Origin: Helopsaltes ochotensis
Lineage: Eukaryota; Chordata; Aves; Passeriformes; Locustellidae
Direction of reading: 5' to 3'
Assembly (NCBI GenBank): GCA_013400155.1
Contig: VXBM01000213.1
Location: 434,001 to 498,000 of the forward strand
Length of the DNA: 64,000 nucleotides
The position numbers and the translations under genes are program-made. The first letter of the stretch is position 1, and the number at the start of each line of letters is the position of its first letter. The notes below the pieces were generated by a model, which saw only the letters and a list, made by a program, of their open reading frames with translations, did not search any database and was not told where the DNA came from. Below are positions 1 through 15,010 of the stretch, one piece after another.

Positions 1-529
1 CCTTTTCTCAGTGTGACTGGAAAGTAAAAATATAATACACTAAATCTGGATATAGCTGTGTTTATTTTTAAACAGGAAATGAGGAACAATAATAAGAATT
101 ACTTTAGTAGCTCTCAAATATTTTGAGTATAATTTATTACTTTGCTTATGTTAAAAGGTATCTATACCACTAGTGTTTCTCTAAATCAAATTTCAATCCT
201 CACTGAATGTGGAAAAAAAATGAGAAAGATAAAATGTCTTGGTCAGTCTCAGTCCACATACTTTAGAATTAATTGCAATTCTCCTGCAGTTTATTTAATA
301 GTGTAGCTCTAAATCATGTAAATTACATGGGAAAAAAGCCCATCTATTTAATTTTATTATTAAAAAAAGTTGCATACATGCTGAGGATTTAGTGGGACTT
401 CAGTACAAGAGAAATAAGTGCTAGGAAGTGAAACAAAACTGCCATAATTTTCAGGAGGAGTTGCCACTGATGACTACTGAAAAAAGGAGTCAATGATTGC
501 TTAATGAATTCCTGCTTTTCTATTCAGGC

Positions 530-1085
530 CAAGCCGTTTGATTTACTGGTTTGTTTCTCTTCCAACAATGTAACTTTGCTATACGGCCGAAACTCTTCAG
601 GTTGGAGATCATCCTACTTGTGAAACACTGGATGTGTGTTTGCACAGGTCCTACAACAAATCTCAATCCCTTCAGTTCCATCTAGAGGCACGAGTGCACA
701 ACAGCAGCAGGAATCACCCAGCACGGACGGACGGACTTGTGCAGGGGTGGGGGAAAAAAAATGAAACGAGGAAACCACGAAAATACTGTTTTTATGGATT
801 TGTGTCTTGTTGTCTTATTCTCAGACCCAGCTGAAGTTTTCCTCGTGTTAAAAACGTTTGCAAGTCTGTTTCTGGGTAGATCCTCTTGTAGTGAGGATCA
901 TCAGAGCTGACCTGCAGGTGCTCCGCTCTCGTTACCCAATCACTCAGCCGTGTGAAGTCTGCAGGAAGTGACCCAAATATCTCGGAACGGGTCACATCCA
1001 AGTACATCCAGGTACATACCCGAGCAGAGAGGAAATCAGTATAACCACAAATCCCATTTCCTGACGCCAGTTTGGTCAATCTGAA
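530..1085. other. CpG-rich block of unknown nature
   Basis: Counting by eye gives 18 CpG dinucleotides in about 550 bases, against near absence in the surrounding intron. It includes a short tandem of GGAC at about 725-738. A minus-strand frame is open for 95 codons (1079-792), but the translation resembles no family I know. It could be a recent insertion, a regulatory CpG cluster or a non-coding exon. Confidence 0.4.
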
Positions 1086-4000
1086 AGGTCCATTTTGTCA
1101 CAGGAAGCAAAGACGAGGATGTTAAAAGGTCTGCTATAATACACCTTCATATTAATTACATTGAGGGTGTCTTTTCTTCTATATCTAAGAGAACTCTGGA
1201 TTCCCTGATTAAGCTACTGAAAAGGGAAATGTTAAAATGATAAAGCATTTCTGTGACTGTTAATGCCTGTGAAAAACATTGATTTTATTTTATGACTCCT
1301 GGTTTTCCTGTATTAATATTCAGACATACCATGACCACTATAATACTCTTTTGAATGTTGTCTTAATTATATATATTTAAGTTATGAGCTGCCAAATGTA
1401 CTCGGAAATGAATACCCAAACCACGCAGTGCTGAAGTTCACACATATTTGATTACACTTCAGACATACTCAGCACAGTTTACTCCCAACTGATCTGGTCT
1501 GGTGTTACTTGGCGGATTTCAAGTTACACCATATTACAGCAGATGAGAATGCTCCTCCCTATCTATTAAAACTCATTAAGCCAAGCATTATTACTGAAGG
1601 CTAGTCAATAAATACAAAACAAAGCAATTTCTGCATAAACCCATGTAGATTATATTTGTAGTATTTCCTATCTCTTTTATTAGATATTTGTCTTCTGTAG
1701 AGTTACTTCCTGTGGAAAGCAGAAGGACAAGTTTCAATACTTTAAATACCTGACTCTTCACATTTCAGGGTTTGTATCCTCAGCAGAAGTAAAACAGCTA
1801 CTTCAGAAGCTTCTCATGCAAGGTTTCTCCCAGAGAAAATTTTTCACATAAATCTGCTCAGGTGAATAATTTTTTGGATCAGATAAAAAATTTCCGTATC
1901 TTCAGTTTCAACTGGAGAACCTTTAAGAATTAACTAGTGTGTCTATTTACTTTTTTAAAAGTCAATTTATGATCACTAAATTCAAGGTTATTTCATGTAG
2001 GTAACTGTTTTGCAATCAGTGTATGTGTTGCTTGCCAAAATCAACTTTTGAAATGGCAACATATAGAATTTAGTCCATGAATATAAAAATTTCTATCAGC
2101 TCTGAAGTGTTGAAATAATGAGGTCCCACCATTTGTGCAGTACAGTTCTAAGTCATATTTATCTCCCTACTATCTTTAAAATAGCCTCATCGAAGGTCAC
2201 ATCTGACATTTGTATTTAAGAAGCATATCTAATTCTATTTCATTAGAAGATGCTTTACCAGCTTTTTCCAAATCAATTTTGACTCAGATAGATTACCACT
2301 TAATTCTTTGTCCTCCTCCACATCATTAAAGTGCAATATTGAATCCATGTGCCCTACTTTTGTCACTCATGCTCAAGAACATGAATTTAGATTGAAAGTG
2401 CTGTGAAGAAAGGGTTACTAAATTTTCTCTGCCCTGAGTATCTATTCTGAAAGAGAAGTTTAAATAACACTAATTTGTTAAATATTGCAAAACAAAGACT
2501 GAGAGATATTTGAGAACAGCAGGCATATTCACCAGAAAAATAATGATGGAAAAGAGTGGTTTAACCTGGATAACACTGGCACATGGACAAGTCACAGTCT
2601 AACAGATTTTGTGGTAGAGCTTTTATAACCAAATCTTATGATGTGATCACCTGCCAAAGCTGGTTGCAGTGATCCACGAGGCCCTGTCCGATCCTGCTAG
2701 ACACAGAGCGAGAAGACACCGTGATAGTTTTGCAATTAGACTCCCAGTAGTACTTTGAATTTCCACTCTCTTTTGTATTATTTTGTAAAGACAACTGCAG
2801 TACATGTTAATTCTTTTCTCAGTTTAATTTCTTCAAATATGAAAAATATTAATTAACGAACCATGTACAAAGGAAACTGGTTAACAACGTAATGCAGTAA
2901 AACAAATGTTAGATGGTTCAAAGATGTATCTGCATTTCTGAAGAAAAGTTAACTGAAAGTAAACTGGATTATGCTGTTGCATATGAACTTAAAATCCAAA
3001 TCAGTATGTCTTGAAGTTTCACCTTAACATGGGTAAGGTAAAGAGTTATTATATTCACTGCAAAACTTTAATATAATAAATAAATAAATAGAGTTTTAAG
3101 AGTGGCAAAATTTTTTACATTTCACATTAAATTTAGGAAGAAATACTGTACAAATTAAAAATAATTTATCATACGGAAAGTCCAGTGTTAAAGAGACTCA
3201 GAACATCTGGATTCAAAATGATTCAAAACACATTTCACTGGAACCCTTGCAAGAGAAATATATATTGTATAATTTAATGTTGGGACTGTTCTAACACTTG
3301 AAGGTGTATGGCATGCATATTTGCATAAAACTATATGAAGAAAATAAAAAAGTGAAAGTTGAATATTTGTCCCAATGAAAAAAATGTCTTTGGCTTCACT
3401 TTGGAGTAGGTATATATTTAATTACAATATATTGTATGTACTTGTAAAATTCAAAGGATGAGTGAAAAGAAAGTGGTACAAGGAAGCATAATACTGCCTG
3501 AGCAATCCTGTAACAGACAGTGCCAGAGGCAGTATCGTAAGTACCAGCACATCCACCAGAGGAGATAGCCACAGTACTGGATGTTTTCACAAGAGCTAGA
3601 AGAGACAAATTTTGAATTACTGCCTTTGGGTCATGAATTTTCAGTCATGTACTGCATGTGGATTTGTACACATGGAGAGGTTTTGAATGAAGGAGGCAGT
3701 ATAAAGGTCTGCTGTTCAATTCAAAGTGTTGCAGCACATGATACAAGCAGACAAATCTTGATTCTGCCTTTACTTGCCTGCTAGGTAGATAAAAAATGCC
3801 TGGGTGTTTGGAAATTGGTTTAAATGCACTTAGTTAGTAAGGGAGAGGTGATGGTCTACATGGAGATATTATTAGACCTTCCCAGCATGCACATGTAATG
3901 CACAGGTTTTCTACAATGTAGGTGAAAGTCACCCGCATCACAACTTACTGATGTTAAAATGAATATTTCCTAAGTCAAGAGTTTTTAGTTCTCTTGTAAG

Positions 4001-7000
4001 CAGACTTAGAACTAAAATTAATAAGAAAAAAAAAAAGAGGAGAAGAAAACTTTAGAGTAATCTAAGTTTGCATTTTTCTGTTAACAACTTTCACTTTGGT
4101 AGTAGCAGTTCAGATAATGGTCCATCAAGTATGGAGAACTGAAAAATCTTCAGGGTATCTCACATTAAAGGTTTTCATCCATTTCTTTCACCCTCCTGTT
4201 ACGTAATAGATTTACATCTCATCTCTATGTCTGAGAGTTTGGCATTTGGGGAGCATGGCTTGTCAAGAACAGAATAAAATATTAGGAGAAAAATGATTTT
4301 ATGGCTCCATAGCTATCTGGTTTAGTAATTCCTGCATTTATAAATGACGAATATTCCTTGACTCCAAAATATGTGCTGGGTACCTTAGATATTCCATCAT
4401 TTATAGAAATAGTTATATTTATTTAACTCTACCCTTCTGAGTTGAGAATTATGTACTTTCTGCCTTTATATTATAGGTCTACTCAAGATCTTGTAAGTTG
4501 CAGTGACATTTCTGCAGTTGGTTCTCTTCCTGCAGTGCTCTCTCTCAGTAAAAAACTCCAAGCGCACAAGCATGATGAAGTATTTTGCCTGGTCATTTTC
4601 AATTTCTATACTAAGTTTCCATATGGCATAATAATAGGAAAAGACATTCCAGTATGATTGACAACCCCCAAAAGTCCTAGGTATGAGAATACATTCAGCT
4701 ATTGGAATCACTCAGAACAATAGGAAACCTTTTGCCAAATGTTTTCATCGTGGTGTCTTTTACCCACCATAACAAAAAGACATGATCTAGCTTTGCAAAA
4801 GGGAACAGTGTATTTCTTTTAGGTATTTATACATTTCAGAGGAAGTGACATTCTGATTATGGATATTGTTCATCAACATGAAAATCTGATAGATAAATAA
4901 TATACTTTTCTCAGATAATAAATGGATAGTGTTTACTGAGGCTTCAGGAATATTTAAACATTCAAATAACTCTTTAAGTCCTTTTTAATAAAAGGCAGCA
5001 GAGAATGTTTGTTCTGACCATCAGGGCACTGATGTTTAGCACTCTCATGTTGACATTAACAAATGTTTAAACTAGATCAGAAACATAGTTTAACTATTTG
5101 AATTCTCAGAGTTACAAAAGAAAGACAAAGAATAAAAGTAAGTGTCGATATTCTGTGAATGAATGTAAGGAAGAAGTAAGCTAAAAAATTGCTACAGAAA
5201 AGTTAAGAAAATGAGAAATACGAACTTTCCATAGAAAAAAAAATTACATGTAGCTACTTGAATGACAGTCTTTGCTTGGAGTTTTCTGATCCTTCCTTGA
5301 ATGTACAAGCAAAGAGATAAGAATTATTATTTTCATAATGTATTAGAAAATATAGTGGCACAACCATTGTATATTTCTAATGACTGAACCAGATTTAGTC
5401 ATATACAATATAGGGGAAAGAAGTGGCCTTTGGCAATGCTCATTATACATATGTCTAGCTATATTTTTTTATAGGTTATGAATTTCAGTCAAACTGTGAA
5501 ATTCAATTATAAAAATTGCTGGAGTATTGCAGGCTAAAATATATGTCTAGAGAAATGAGCAGATCTGAGTGTATTTTATAGCAGAGAGATAACATAATTT
5601 TCTTGAAATTATATGGGAAGATTTACAAAATACAACATGAATTGAAATATCAGGAAAAAAATATTGCTTACAGGAACTTTTGCTGATCAGAAAAAGCAAA
5701 AAGTATATTTAGTACTAGCAATAGACTTTAACAGATTACTTCTTACAGAACTGCTGACTCAAGAAGTTTTCTGTTTTCCTGCCTGAAAGTCCCTATCTAT
5801 AAAACCTCATCTCTCCAGTTCCACCTAAGGGTTACTTTAGAGATTTTTTTGAATGTCCACGGTATGAACATAGAAATAAACTGCAATATTAAAGCAACTT
5901 TTTTTTAACCTTCAAATTTCTCTGTCGGTACTCTGGAAAATATTTGCTCAACATTTCCACCATTTTTATGTGGAAGACAGAGAAAAATCTTATGGTATAA
6001 TAAATTTCTAACTTTTGGGTCCTAATTGATATCAACTTTCCATAAACTGCTTCCATTTCTGCTGCTCTGGATCAAAGACTAAAGGAAAGCAGGCAATTTT
6101 ATTGTCCACATGCAGCATCTGCAGTCAGATACTTCCTTTAGCAAGTCTCACTCCTGCATTTAAACACTGACCAGGACCACTGAAGTTCTGACTGGGAGAC
6201 CTCGCTCCACAACAAAAGAAAAATCCCAAGTAGACAGATACCAAACGTCCAACGTGAGTGCAAAGTGTGTGCACATATAAGCAGATAATAAGTTATTTGA
6301 CCAGTACTTAGCAAGGCAAAAGCTTCTATTCTTTCAGTGTTAAATATAGAATGAAATGAATTTCTTGAAATGCATATCTAACATTAATCACATATCATAG
6401 TCTTAATCTTATGTCATAAGCATGTATAGTTAAGAAATTATTATGGCCCCAAAAAGTCTACTTATTTTTATTTCAGTCTAAGAAAGAGTATTCCTTTGCC
6501 ATGATATAGCAGAGATTTTTCTCAGAAAATAATGGCTCCTGAAATAACTTTAGTTTACAGAATCAGAGAAAACTATCCTGTTCTGAGCTGTTTCTATCAC
6601 AACTAGGAAGCTACCAGTATCCAAACCAGCAGCTGAAGGTAGTGCAGATGTATTGGCTTCACACTGCTGTACACTGCAGTGACTAGGTGTAGAAAAAGTT
6701 TATAATTATTATTTTTCCCTTTGCATCTAGATGCCTTTGGAGATAGCTGGCATCTGTAGTGACACTTGAAATATTGTGATCAATGTTACAGATCACTGGA
6801 TGGGAAAATCAAGGAAACTAGAAATAGCAAAATGTGGGATGTTCTTGGTAAGTGTTATTTTGCAGTTCATCACAAGTCCAACACTGAAATGCTGCCATTA
6901 GTCACATATACTTGTTGCTGTTTTTATGCACACAAGTAAGGTTTAAAACTAAAAAAAACCCCATCTTCCAAACTAAACAACAACACTATAATTATATTTG

Positions 7001-8164
7001 TTTTAGTATTTTCCCTTCTCAAAGAGAGGGTTTTCCTCCTTACTTTCAAAACCACACAGAATAGGAAAACAACACAATATATAAACGAAAAAATTTCCTC
7101 TGGAAGTTTATATTTCTCTGTACACATACGGGAGGATCTGGAAGGTTCTTTGAGGATATATGATCAAAGACTTAAAACATTTTTTAAAAACTTCTAGTTT
7201 AATTTGTAACAAAGCATATCAAATTTTCTAATCCCATGTTGAAGATAACTTCAATTGTGCAAGCTTAGAGATGATCTTGAACATTGCCCCCCTGCAGATG
7301 TCAGTTAAGGATATGTGGTTAACCACTCTTAATCTAAATCTTCAGTGAGATGTGGGTCTCAAGAGAAACTGTGAAATGAGAAATTCACATATGAGAATTA
7401 TTTCTTAGTGAACTGAAACATCGGAATCTCTTTTGAGTTTCATCTGATTTTTAGAAGGCACCAAATGACTAGCAGGAAAATGCCTGATTTGTATCAGATT
7501 TGGACTGATTCTAGCCCAGGAAACTGTTGCTATGGGGTAGGCGTTAAAAAGCCATGTGTTTAAATAACATGGTAATCATGGCATGGGAAATAAAATTTAC
7601 AAACCTGAGAGTTAGGTGTTTAAATTTCTTTTAATAGTGAATAGGGAGAGTTAAGTGCTTGAGGACAGTATTTGCAGCAGCTTTGAATAAAACACATAAA
7701 TGAATATATAGAAAACTGCAAAATGAGATGTTAAGAATTCCACTTAGTTAATGCTTACAGGAATTGACATCTGAAACAACTTTCCATTCACAGATAACAG
7801 TGCAATACAGATAACTGGCTGATTCCCTTTTAAATAAAACTGCCAAAAAGATTGAAGCAGTGTTGTCCCAAACACCTTTTACCTCAAAGAGGGGACACTT
7901 GGATATTAGGTCCTCATCAGACAGAAGGAGTTCACAAGCATCTTATCTCTGGGTCTGGAGATTCTAGATTGAAGTTTGCTCTTTTTGCAACCTGTTGCAC
8001 TGTGCTGCAATCTGCATATATATAATATATAAATATATAATTCATAGGGCCAGAAAATGACAAATAGGCAGACTATACTAACCAAATAATGATGTCTGTT
8101 CTCTGAAAAGTTCGAGAATCCTGCATCAGGGACTTCTTTTATATTTTACACTACAGAACCCCTG

Positions 8165-8300
8165 AGAGTTCACATGGACTCAGAAGTTGTGGGTTCAATG
8201 TCTACCTCTAAATTCTCACTCTTTCACCACTGTTGAAGTTAAACAAGCACATCTGGGCTACAGGCTTCTCATTTGTAAAGTGGCAATTAATTTCCTTTTC
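8165..8300 (+). repeat. MIR-like ancient SINE remnant
   Basis: The sequence shows GGACTCAGAAGTTGTGGGTTCAATG (B-box-like), then GAAGTTAAACAAGCACATCT, and finally CTTCTCATTTGTAAAGTGGCAAT. Together these follow the order of MIR/core-SINE consensus blocks (sequon for a tRNA B box, AAGTCACTTAA-like, CTCATCTGTAAAATGG-like). Heavily diverged. Confidence 0.5.
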
Positions 8301-11300
8301 AAAATGGCACTGACAAGGTCAAGCACACCAGCATCACCTTAGCAGCAACAGTACTTCTTTTACCAACAGAGACGTCTTACAGCTGGGGAGAGTGAATTAA
8401 AGAAAATGTGCAGCTTCAGTACACGAGGAATCATCTTATGGTGTGCAGCTTTGGTGCATCTTTAGGAAATTGGGCAGTTCCCTCCAACAGGAAGAATTAT
8501 TGATGGGCAGAAAGGACACAACTGGACTTCCAGCTTTCAGACTGAGGTTTTACAGTGAGAACTGGCTGTTTGTTGTTTGTTTTTAGTCATAAACTCATCC
8601 AAAGTTAAATGAAAGTCACTGAGAGAAAATATGACACTTCATAATGCCATTCTGATGCAGACTCTTTCCAGAAAAGTGGTATATTTCTTTTGCCCTTATT
8701 TGGGCAAAGGATTTCAGTGTATTAAATTCTCTCCTGTATGTATTGATGAATTTAACTTTTGTTCAAGGGCTTCTAGATGACTTGCCTGGAGTTTCTTTGG
8801 GTAAGGAAGTGTACAATTAAAATAGAAAATGAAGACTTCGATGGTCAGATGTCAGCAAGACTATTACAAATATTTTTTCCTTTAAAAGCACACCTCAGTT
8901 AAAATAAAATACAAAATTAATCTATCTCTTTATAACCTGTGTCTACTCATGCCTGCTTAAACTACAAAACTTTTGGATGGTATCAGTGGTCTCTGTTCTT
9001 ACATGAGAAATACTTTCTAAGACAACAATACACTTGGTGTTAAATGTGTCTATTTTCTTTCTTTTAAAATTTAGCTAGAATTGTACTGTGGCCTTTAACA
9101 ACCTACTGAAGTTTTCTTTCAGCAGATAAATGATAAAGGAACTTTCAGTTCAACAAAGCAGGAGCTTAAATTTAGGTAGACAATCAGTGCCAATAATTTG
9201 ACCGACAAGCTCATTTAATGTGCAGATATCAAACTAAACTCACATAGATTGAAGATAATGAACCTACTTACTTAACTCATTGAAATGAGTGCTATATAGC
9301 ATTTTGCTATATTATGGATTTGGTTTACATTTTTTCACTAAAAATTAGCAGTACAGGCTAATCTGCTCTTCTCAGAGTTGATGAAAAAAAGCTGCAAGTG
9401 CAATTGACACAGTATTTGTAAAAAATTCTAACATTTTCACCCAGTTGGAGAGCAAGTTGAAAACACAAAGAAAATTATCTACAGGATTAAAAAATTACTT
9501 TATATGTCATTATCCCAAAAGATTTAGGGAAAAAGCACATCGGCTAAAATAAAAACAACTTTAGATAGATATTCCTAAGCTACCTGATTGTATGCACAAG
9601 AGCAAAATAAGTAAATATTGAATTGTTTGTTAACCAGAACTTCTTCCTCTGGAAAGAAATATGATCCTTATGTTATTCATTGCCTTTTTACCACTCAAGT
9701 AACTGCTTGGGACTTCCCACACGTTTCACTGATTACATTATTGTAAAGGGCAAAATATCCCTCAGACTAAAATTTCATTATTTTTACACATCCTTCTGGA
9801 AAGAATGCATAAAATGTAATAAAAATGTGATTTAACGATGATCAGAATTTATGTCCTGTATAGCATACTTAAGAAGAGACTAAACTATGAGGTTTAAGTA
9901 AGAACTGAGAGCAAGCAAAAACCAAACTTGATAGAAATTACCCAGTGCATGATACAGAAAACTAGTTTTGGAATATTTATAAGACACAATTAATGAAAGG
10001 CTTCTGCTAATGCTTCATTGTTAATTAGTTTTCTTGCTATGAAGGCCTGTTTGCTGACACAGGTCATCCCTGCAACCGGGATGTTTGCACCTTAATAGGT
10101 TCTACTTGTAGGTGTGTGTGCTACCTGTCTTGTTAAATTAATTTCAATTCACATGACAAAATAGCAGTGCCATATCAGTGGGTAGGGGAAAGGGGAGTGT
10201 GATGTCAGCCATTCACTTATAGCTTTTATGTTTTAGAGTACATCACATACTTCAATTAAGAAAGGTTAACATGGTTATTTCTCAGCTTGTGGCCTTTAGG
10301 AACTGATTTGAGAGGCAATCAAAACCATTGAGACACGATTGGCATTAAAAAAGATCATTGGAAGTTTGTATTTTTTATTTGTTTCACTATGCAGAATCAG
10401 ACTAGATTTTCTGTTTCAAAAAAGTTAGATCACCTCATTATTTAAAAAATACAGCAGAGGAACCATATAGCCAGAAATGTTAGCCTGAGTGAAATCTTTG
10501 CTTGTGTAAAGTCATAAATGATACACTGTGACAGGAATTAAAATCTGAAAAAAATCTGAAAAACTACTTGTATGTTGCCTTTGGAGGATGTTTCCTTCAT
10601 AAAGTTAGTGGTTGTCACTATGTCCTTAATAATGAATTTACAAAGTTGGAAAAAGTCTACCTCTAAAAACTAATGACATGACATGTTAATTTACTTCTAA
10701 ACCTCCTTCTTCTACATCCAGTTTTGTGAGTTCAATGTCAATAGCATATATTCAATGTTTTAAATTATGCTTATTATTTTTACACAGCTTTATGAGATCA
10801 TTATTTGTAGTCTGATGATCAGGGCTATCTCCTGGAAAGAAAAAGCTGTGAGAACCCCTAGTACTCCACGACGACTTTGACTGTGGGTCATTTTACAAAA
10901 GGTCATCCTTATCTCTTTATCCAGTATTTTTTTACCCCAAGGACATAATTTGAAAATCCATATGTTGAGGTAGAAATTGATATATAGTGCAGAATTTAGT
11001 ATGGTATTGAAACTTCTAAATATAAGTACATATAGGTATGTAAAATTTTTTAATTTTCATAAGTCAAAGGACATCTTGTCAATACAGTTTTTAGAGTCTA
11101 AAGGACAGCATACAGTACCTGTATACTCCATGACAGTGGCACTTGCAGCTATACACACGTTTTCATTTTCTCAATTGTGTAGTTAATTCTGCTGTAATCA
11201 AACCAATTGACTAAATTTCCTACAAACAATACTACTAGAGAGGTCTTCTGGTGTCTGTGCCTTCCCCTGCTTTGAAAGGCATATTTTCTTTTATCTTTTT

Positions 11301-12520
11301 TTACATATATCCTGAAATTGTTCTACATGCCTGTATTAAGGTATCTAAATTGAGCCTTTAATATTAACCCTTAAATCTAAGGCCTATTCAAACACATTAA
11401 CTCATATCCAGAGAATACCTCCTCTTATAAAAAACTAAACAAAATGAAATCCAGAAGAGAAATTATTAAAAACATCAGCCTAATGTTGGCCACTGATGAC
11501 TTATACTTCAAAATCAAATACAAATAATATAAAAAATGTATTCACTTCCCCAGAATATTGACCTGGGTTTTCCTTGGTTTTGTGATATATATTTCCTCAG
11601 AAACAATTGGATTAATCAAAGTAAACTGAAAATGTCTAGTCAAACCAAACAGAACATTAGTTGTATAGGTTATAAAATGACATTTGGATATTAGTTTGAG
11701 CTGGCAGTGGCATGGAGAGGTCGTGGCAGAAGAGTATCTCTAAAATAAAATGCCCAGTATCTATAGAAACTCCGTACACAGCAGAATGTGTCAGTAAATG
11801 CCTTCCCACCTCACTCCCAGTTCTCCCTGGTTCTTCCCCACACTTATCTGAACAAGCAACTTCCGTGTGTTCCAGAGATTAAGATGGTTTTTCTCTGGGA
11901 TTTCATCTTGTATCATCATTCTTAGATAGCTGTACACACTAGTCTTTCATGGCTCCTTAAAATGACACATGAGAGATGTTTCTATTTTTTGCAGGAAGGT
12001 GAGAATGAAGCCATGAACATGTGGGTCCTTTCACAAGTGCTAGACATTTTCTAGACTAAAGAAAGTGGCTAGGTCACAGGGTTGTGGACCTAAGAGCACC
12101 TTGTTCTCTAATTTTGGGTGAAACACTGACTCACTATGATATTTAGAAATCCATGTATTTCCGTGACTGTGATGAAATTTTTTTCTGTCTACGAGAAAAA
12201 CATCAGAGGAAAAAATTGTTGTGTCTAATCAGATTTTTCTTGTGTAAATCAATTACAAAAATAAGAGAACAGAGTAGTCGCCTTCAGATAAAAAAACAGA
12301 AATAAAACATATTCTAGCAGTCAACTGTACAAGCAAAGTAAGTAAGGAAAGACTGATGATAGATGATCGATAAAGAGACAGACAAAGAGAGAAAACCAGG
12401 TGATTTTGTAAATTTAGCATTATTTTTTTCTTGCATTTGTAACAAAGAAGAGGCAATATGCAAGAGGTATTTATTATCTAATTTAAGATCAGTGTATGTT
12501 CTCCAATAAAAATTACATTG

Positions 12521-12548
12521 ACAACCTGACATCTACAACCTGACATCA
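12521..12548. repeat. 14-base tandem duplication
   Basis: ACAACCTGACATC is repeated head to tail. Confidence 0.9.
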
Positions 12549-14867
12549 GATAAATATACACTGCAGTACACAGAGCATGCTTTGCAGTATAATAAATTAA
12601 AGGATGTTTAATAGTTTTAATTGTACTTCTTTAGGAGGTGGTGGTAAATATTTTTACATGCTTTATTCCTCAAAGATTTTAATTGCTGTGTGTACATGAA
12701 ATGAAGAAGTATGTGTGTAAGCATATGCACAACTTTTGCACCTAAAACATCAGATGTTTGACTGTCCACTTACATGAAAAAGGGGGAGGGAAGGGAAGGA
12801 TGGGCTGAAGATGTGATATGCATAGAAAGAGATACTATCAACTTTCTCCTGTACATGCTATAACTTTTAGAGTCTAAACTGCTTAAAAAGAGATTAGACT
12901 GCTTCCTGAATGCTGCCAACACTTGCTCTCTTTTAAGAATTTCTCTACTAGTTGCAGGGCCCTATACTGGCTAAATGCAACTGGAAGTTGTTTGAATGAA
13001 ATAATTCTTTTTTGTTCTAAGTATTTTTTGTTTGTGTTATTATCTCATATTTTATATATTTACCTTTTAAGCTATTTTGATGTATTAAAACCTTAGCTTA
13101 TTTTTCTGAATAACCATTAAAACTGAGCAGATATCAAAGAAGTACACACTGACATTTTCAAAAAGAAATTTAATACCTCCATATTTCAGTCAAAATAGCA
13201 ATTTTGACTTAATATAATCCTAAAGGATTTAGTTTTAAGTCTGGTCAAAATAATGTTCTCTTTACAGGCTAAGCATACAAATAAAGCAGTGATCTTATTT
13301 TTTAGTTCTCTATTGCTGTACATGTCAGTACATACAATCCCATAATTATTGCCATTCATGTTGATGGAATGAATTCTAGATTTGTGTTAATACCTACCGT
13401 GTGATTCTGGTTCTATTTTCCAAATCTGGTTTTAAGCCTGGGCATTCTAAGGATCTATTGGTAAACTTGACATCAGGATCATATTCATGTTAAGTCATGA
13501 ACTGACAGTCACATGATGGCATTTGGATGCCTGATTTTGAAATATGCAGAGATATTTTGCTTTACTCCCATAGTTACACGTAGATAGAACAGAAAAGACA
13601 ACCACTCGATATTGCATCATTAGGATAACGTAAGCATCAAGAATTGTAACTCTAGCCTGTGAAATTTAGAATTATATTATATACTCCATTACTTTGAATA
13701 ATAGCACAATTGCCAGAATGCTATCCCCAGCACATGCACTTGAATGTATATGTGTATTACATTTAGTTAACTAGCTGTACAAAAAATTTCTCTTACTCAA
13801 CATTATCAGAGAGGATGATGACAACATTAAAAAACCATCACCACTACACCATGCTTTCAGCTAAAAATCTATTTAGCCATAATCTAGCAGCTATTCAACA
13901 CAACAGTTTTGGTTTTTCTGTGAAATTGCTTTGCTTGGAGCTCTTCATCTAGCATATTACCTTCCATTTAAACTCGCTTAAATCCTGATATACATTTGTA
14001 TTATTCTCATTAAGGTCTGGCCACCCTGCATAGCTTAAGCTTAATAAAAGATCTTCTATTCAAATGAAATAATAAGTTATACAAATATTGTCTCTGCAAT
14101 CTTTAAATAATTTAGAATTTTAAGTGATAAACCCACAAACATTATTTTTATCCTTGTTTCTGGTCATTTCAGTTTTATGGCTAATTCAATTCATATCAGA
14201 TACATTCCTTTAATCAAATGCCACATTTTATCAAACACAACATTGCCCTTGAGTGCTTCTGTTTTAAAGGAATTAAACCAGCCTAGCTCATGGGAAAGAA
14301 TGTAAGTTGATTTGCATCCTCACTAAGTAGAACTGTCTAGAATTACTACAGTAAAAATATACTATATGGTAAACCTCCTGCATGTATAATCTGTCATAAA
14401 TTGTAAGATAAATATGAGTTGATGCATGCACACGTTATGCTTTCTCTGTGCTGAGACAGAGTGCATGATGAAGTAGTCTTTTTTAATGACTTGATGTTCT
14501 TTTGATCTGTTTATCTGCTATATACCGAAAAACTGCTTATACAGGATGAGATTTTAAGTACCACAGGAAAGAAAAAGTAGAATGGAAGCATGGATAACTA
14601 AGGGAGAATCAACAAAAAGATATCAAGAAAATGGTAAATTTTATCTTAGATTTTGCAACAAGATGCAAGTGCATTGATACTACTTTAATAATATTTCAAT
14701 GTGTTTTTCTGAATATTGGGACACTTCAAAGCCTGAAAGTCTTACACCTGTCCTCCTTATCGACTCTGCACTGAATTTCTTGTCTAGATTCAAATTCTGA
14801 AAACATGACTCACAAAAATAACTCTACATTTTAATGACAATGGCCTCTGGAAATAAACTATACAGAA

Positions 14868-14893
14868 ATATATATATATATGTATATATACAC
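14868..14893. repeat. AT dinucleotide microsatellite
   Basis: An alternating TA run broken by one G, next to ACAC. A similar shorter AT-rich stretch is at 8015-8043. Confidence 0.85.
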
Positions 14894-14988
14894 TTTTCTT
14901 TTCGAAAGGATTATTTTTCACCAAATAAGCCTTTTTAAAATTTTTACATTGAACACTGACCAAATTTTGTCAGGACGTACACATTCAT

Positions 14989-15010
14989 TGACGTCATGAA
15001 GAGGCACGTG
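14989..15010. promoter_or_regulatory. Candidate CRE plus E-box pair
   Basis: A perfect palindromic cAMP-response element TGACGTCA (14989-14996) is followed eight bases later by the E-box CACGTG (15005-15010), in otherwise CpG-poor intron. Both are binding-site consensus sequences for bZIP and bHLH factors. Function is inferred from motif only. Confidence 0.25.

Noticed and set aside
2640..2730. CpG-containing, exon-like minus-strand segment ending in CAG|GTGATC
   Set aside because: The translation does not match the expected second GPS exon of ADGRB3 and the donor is weak.
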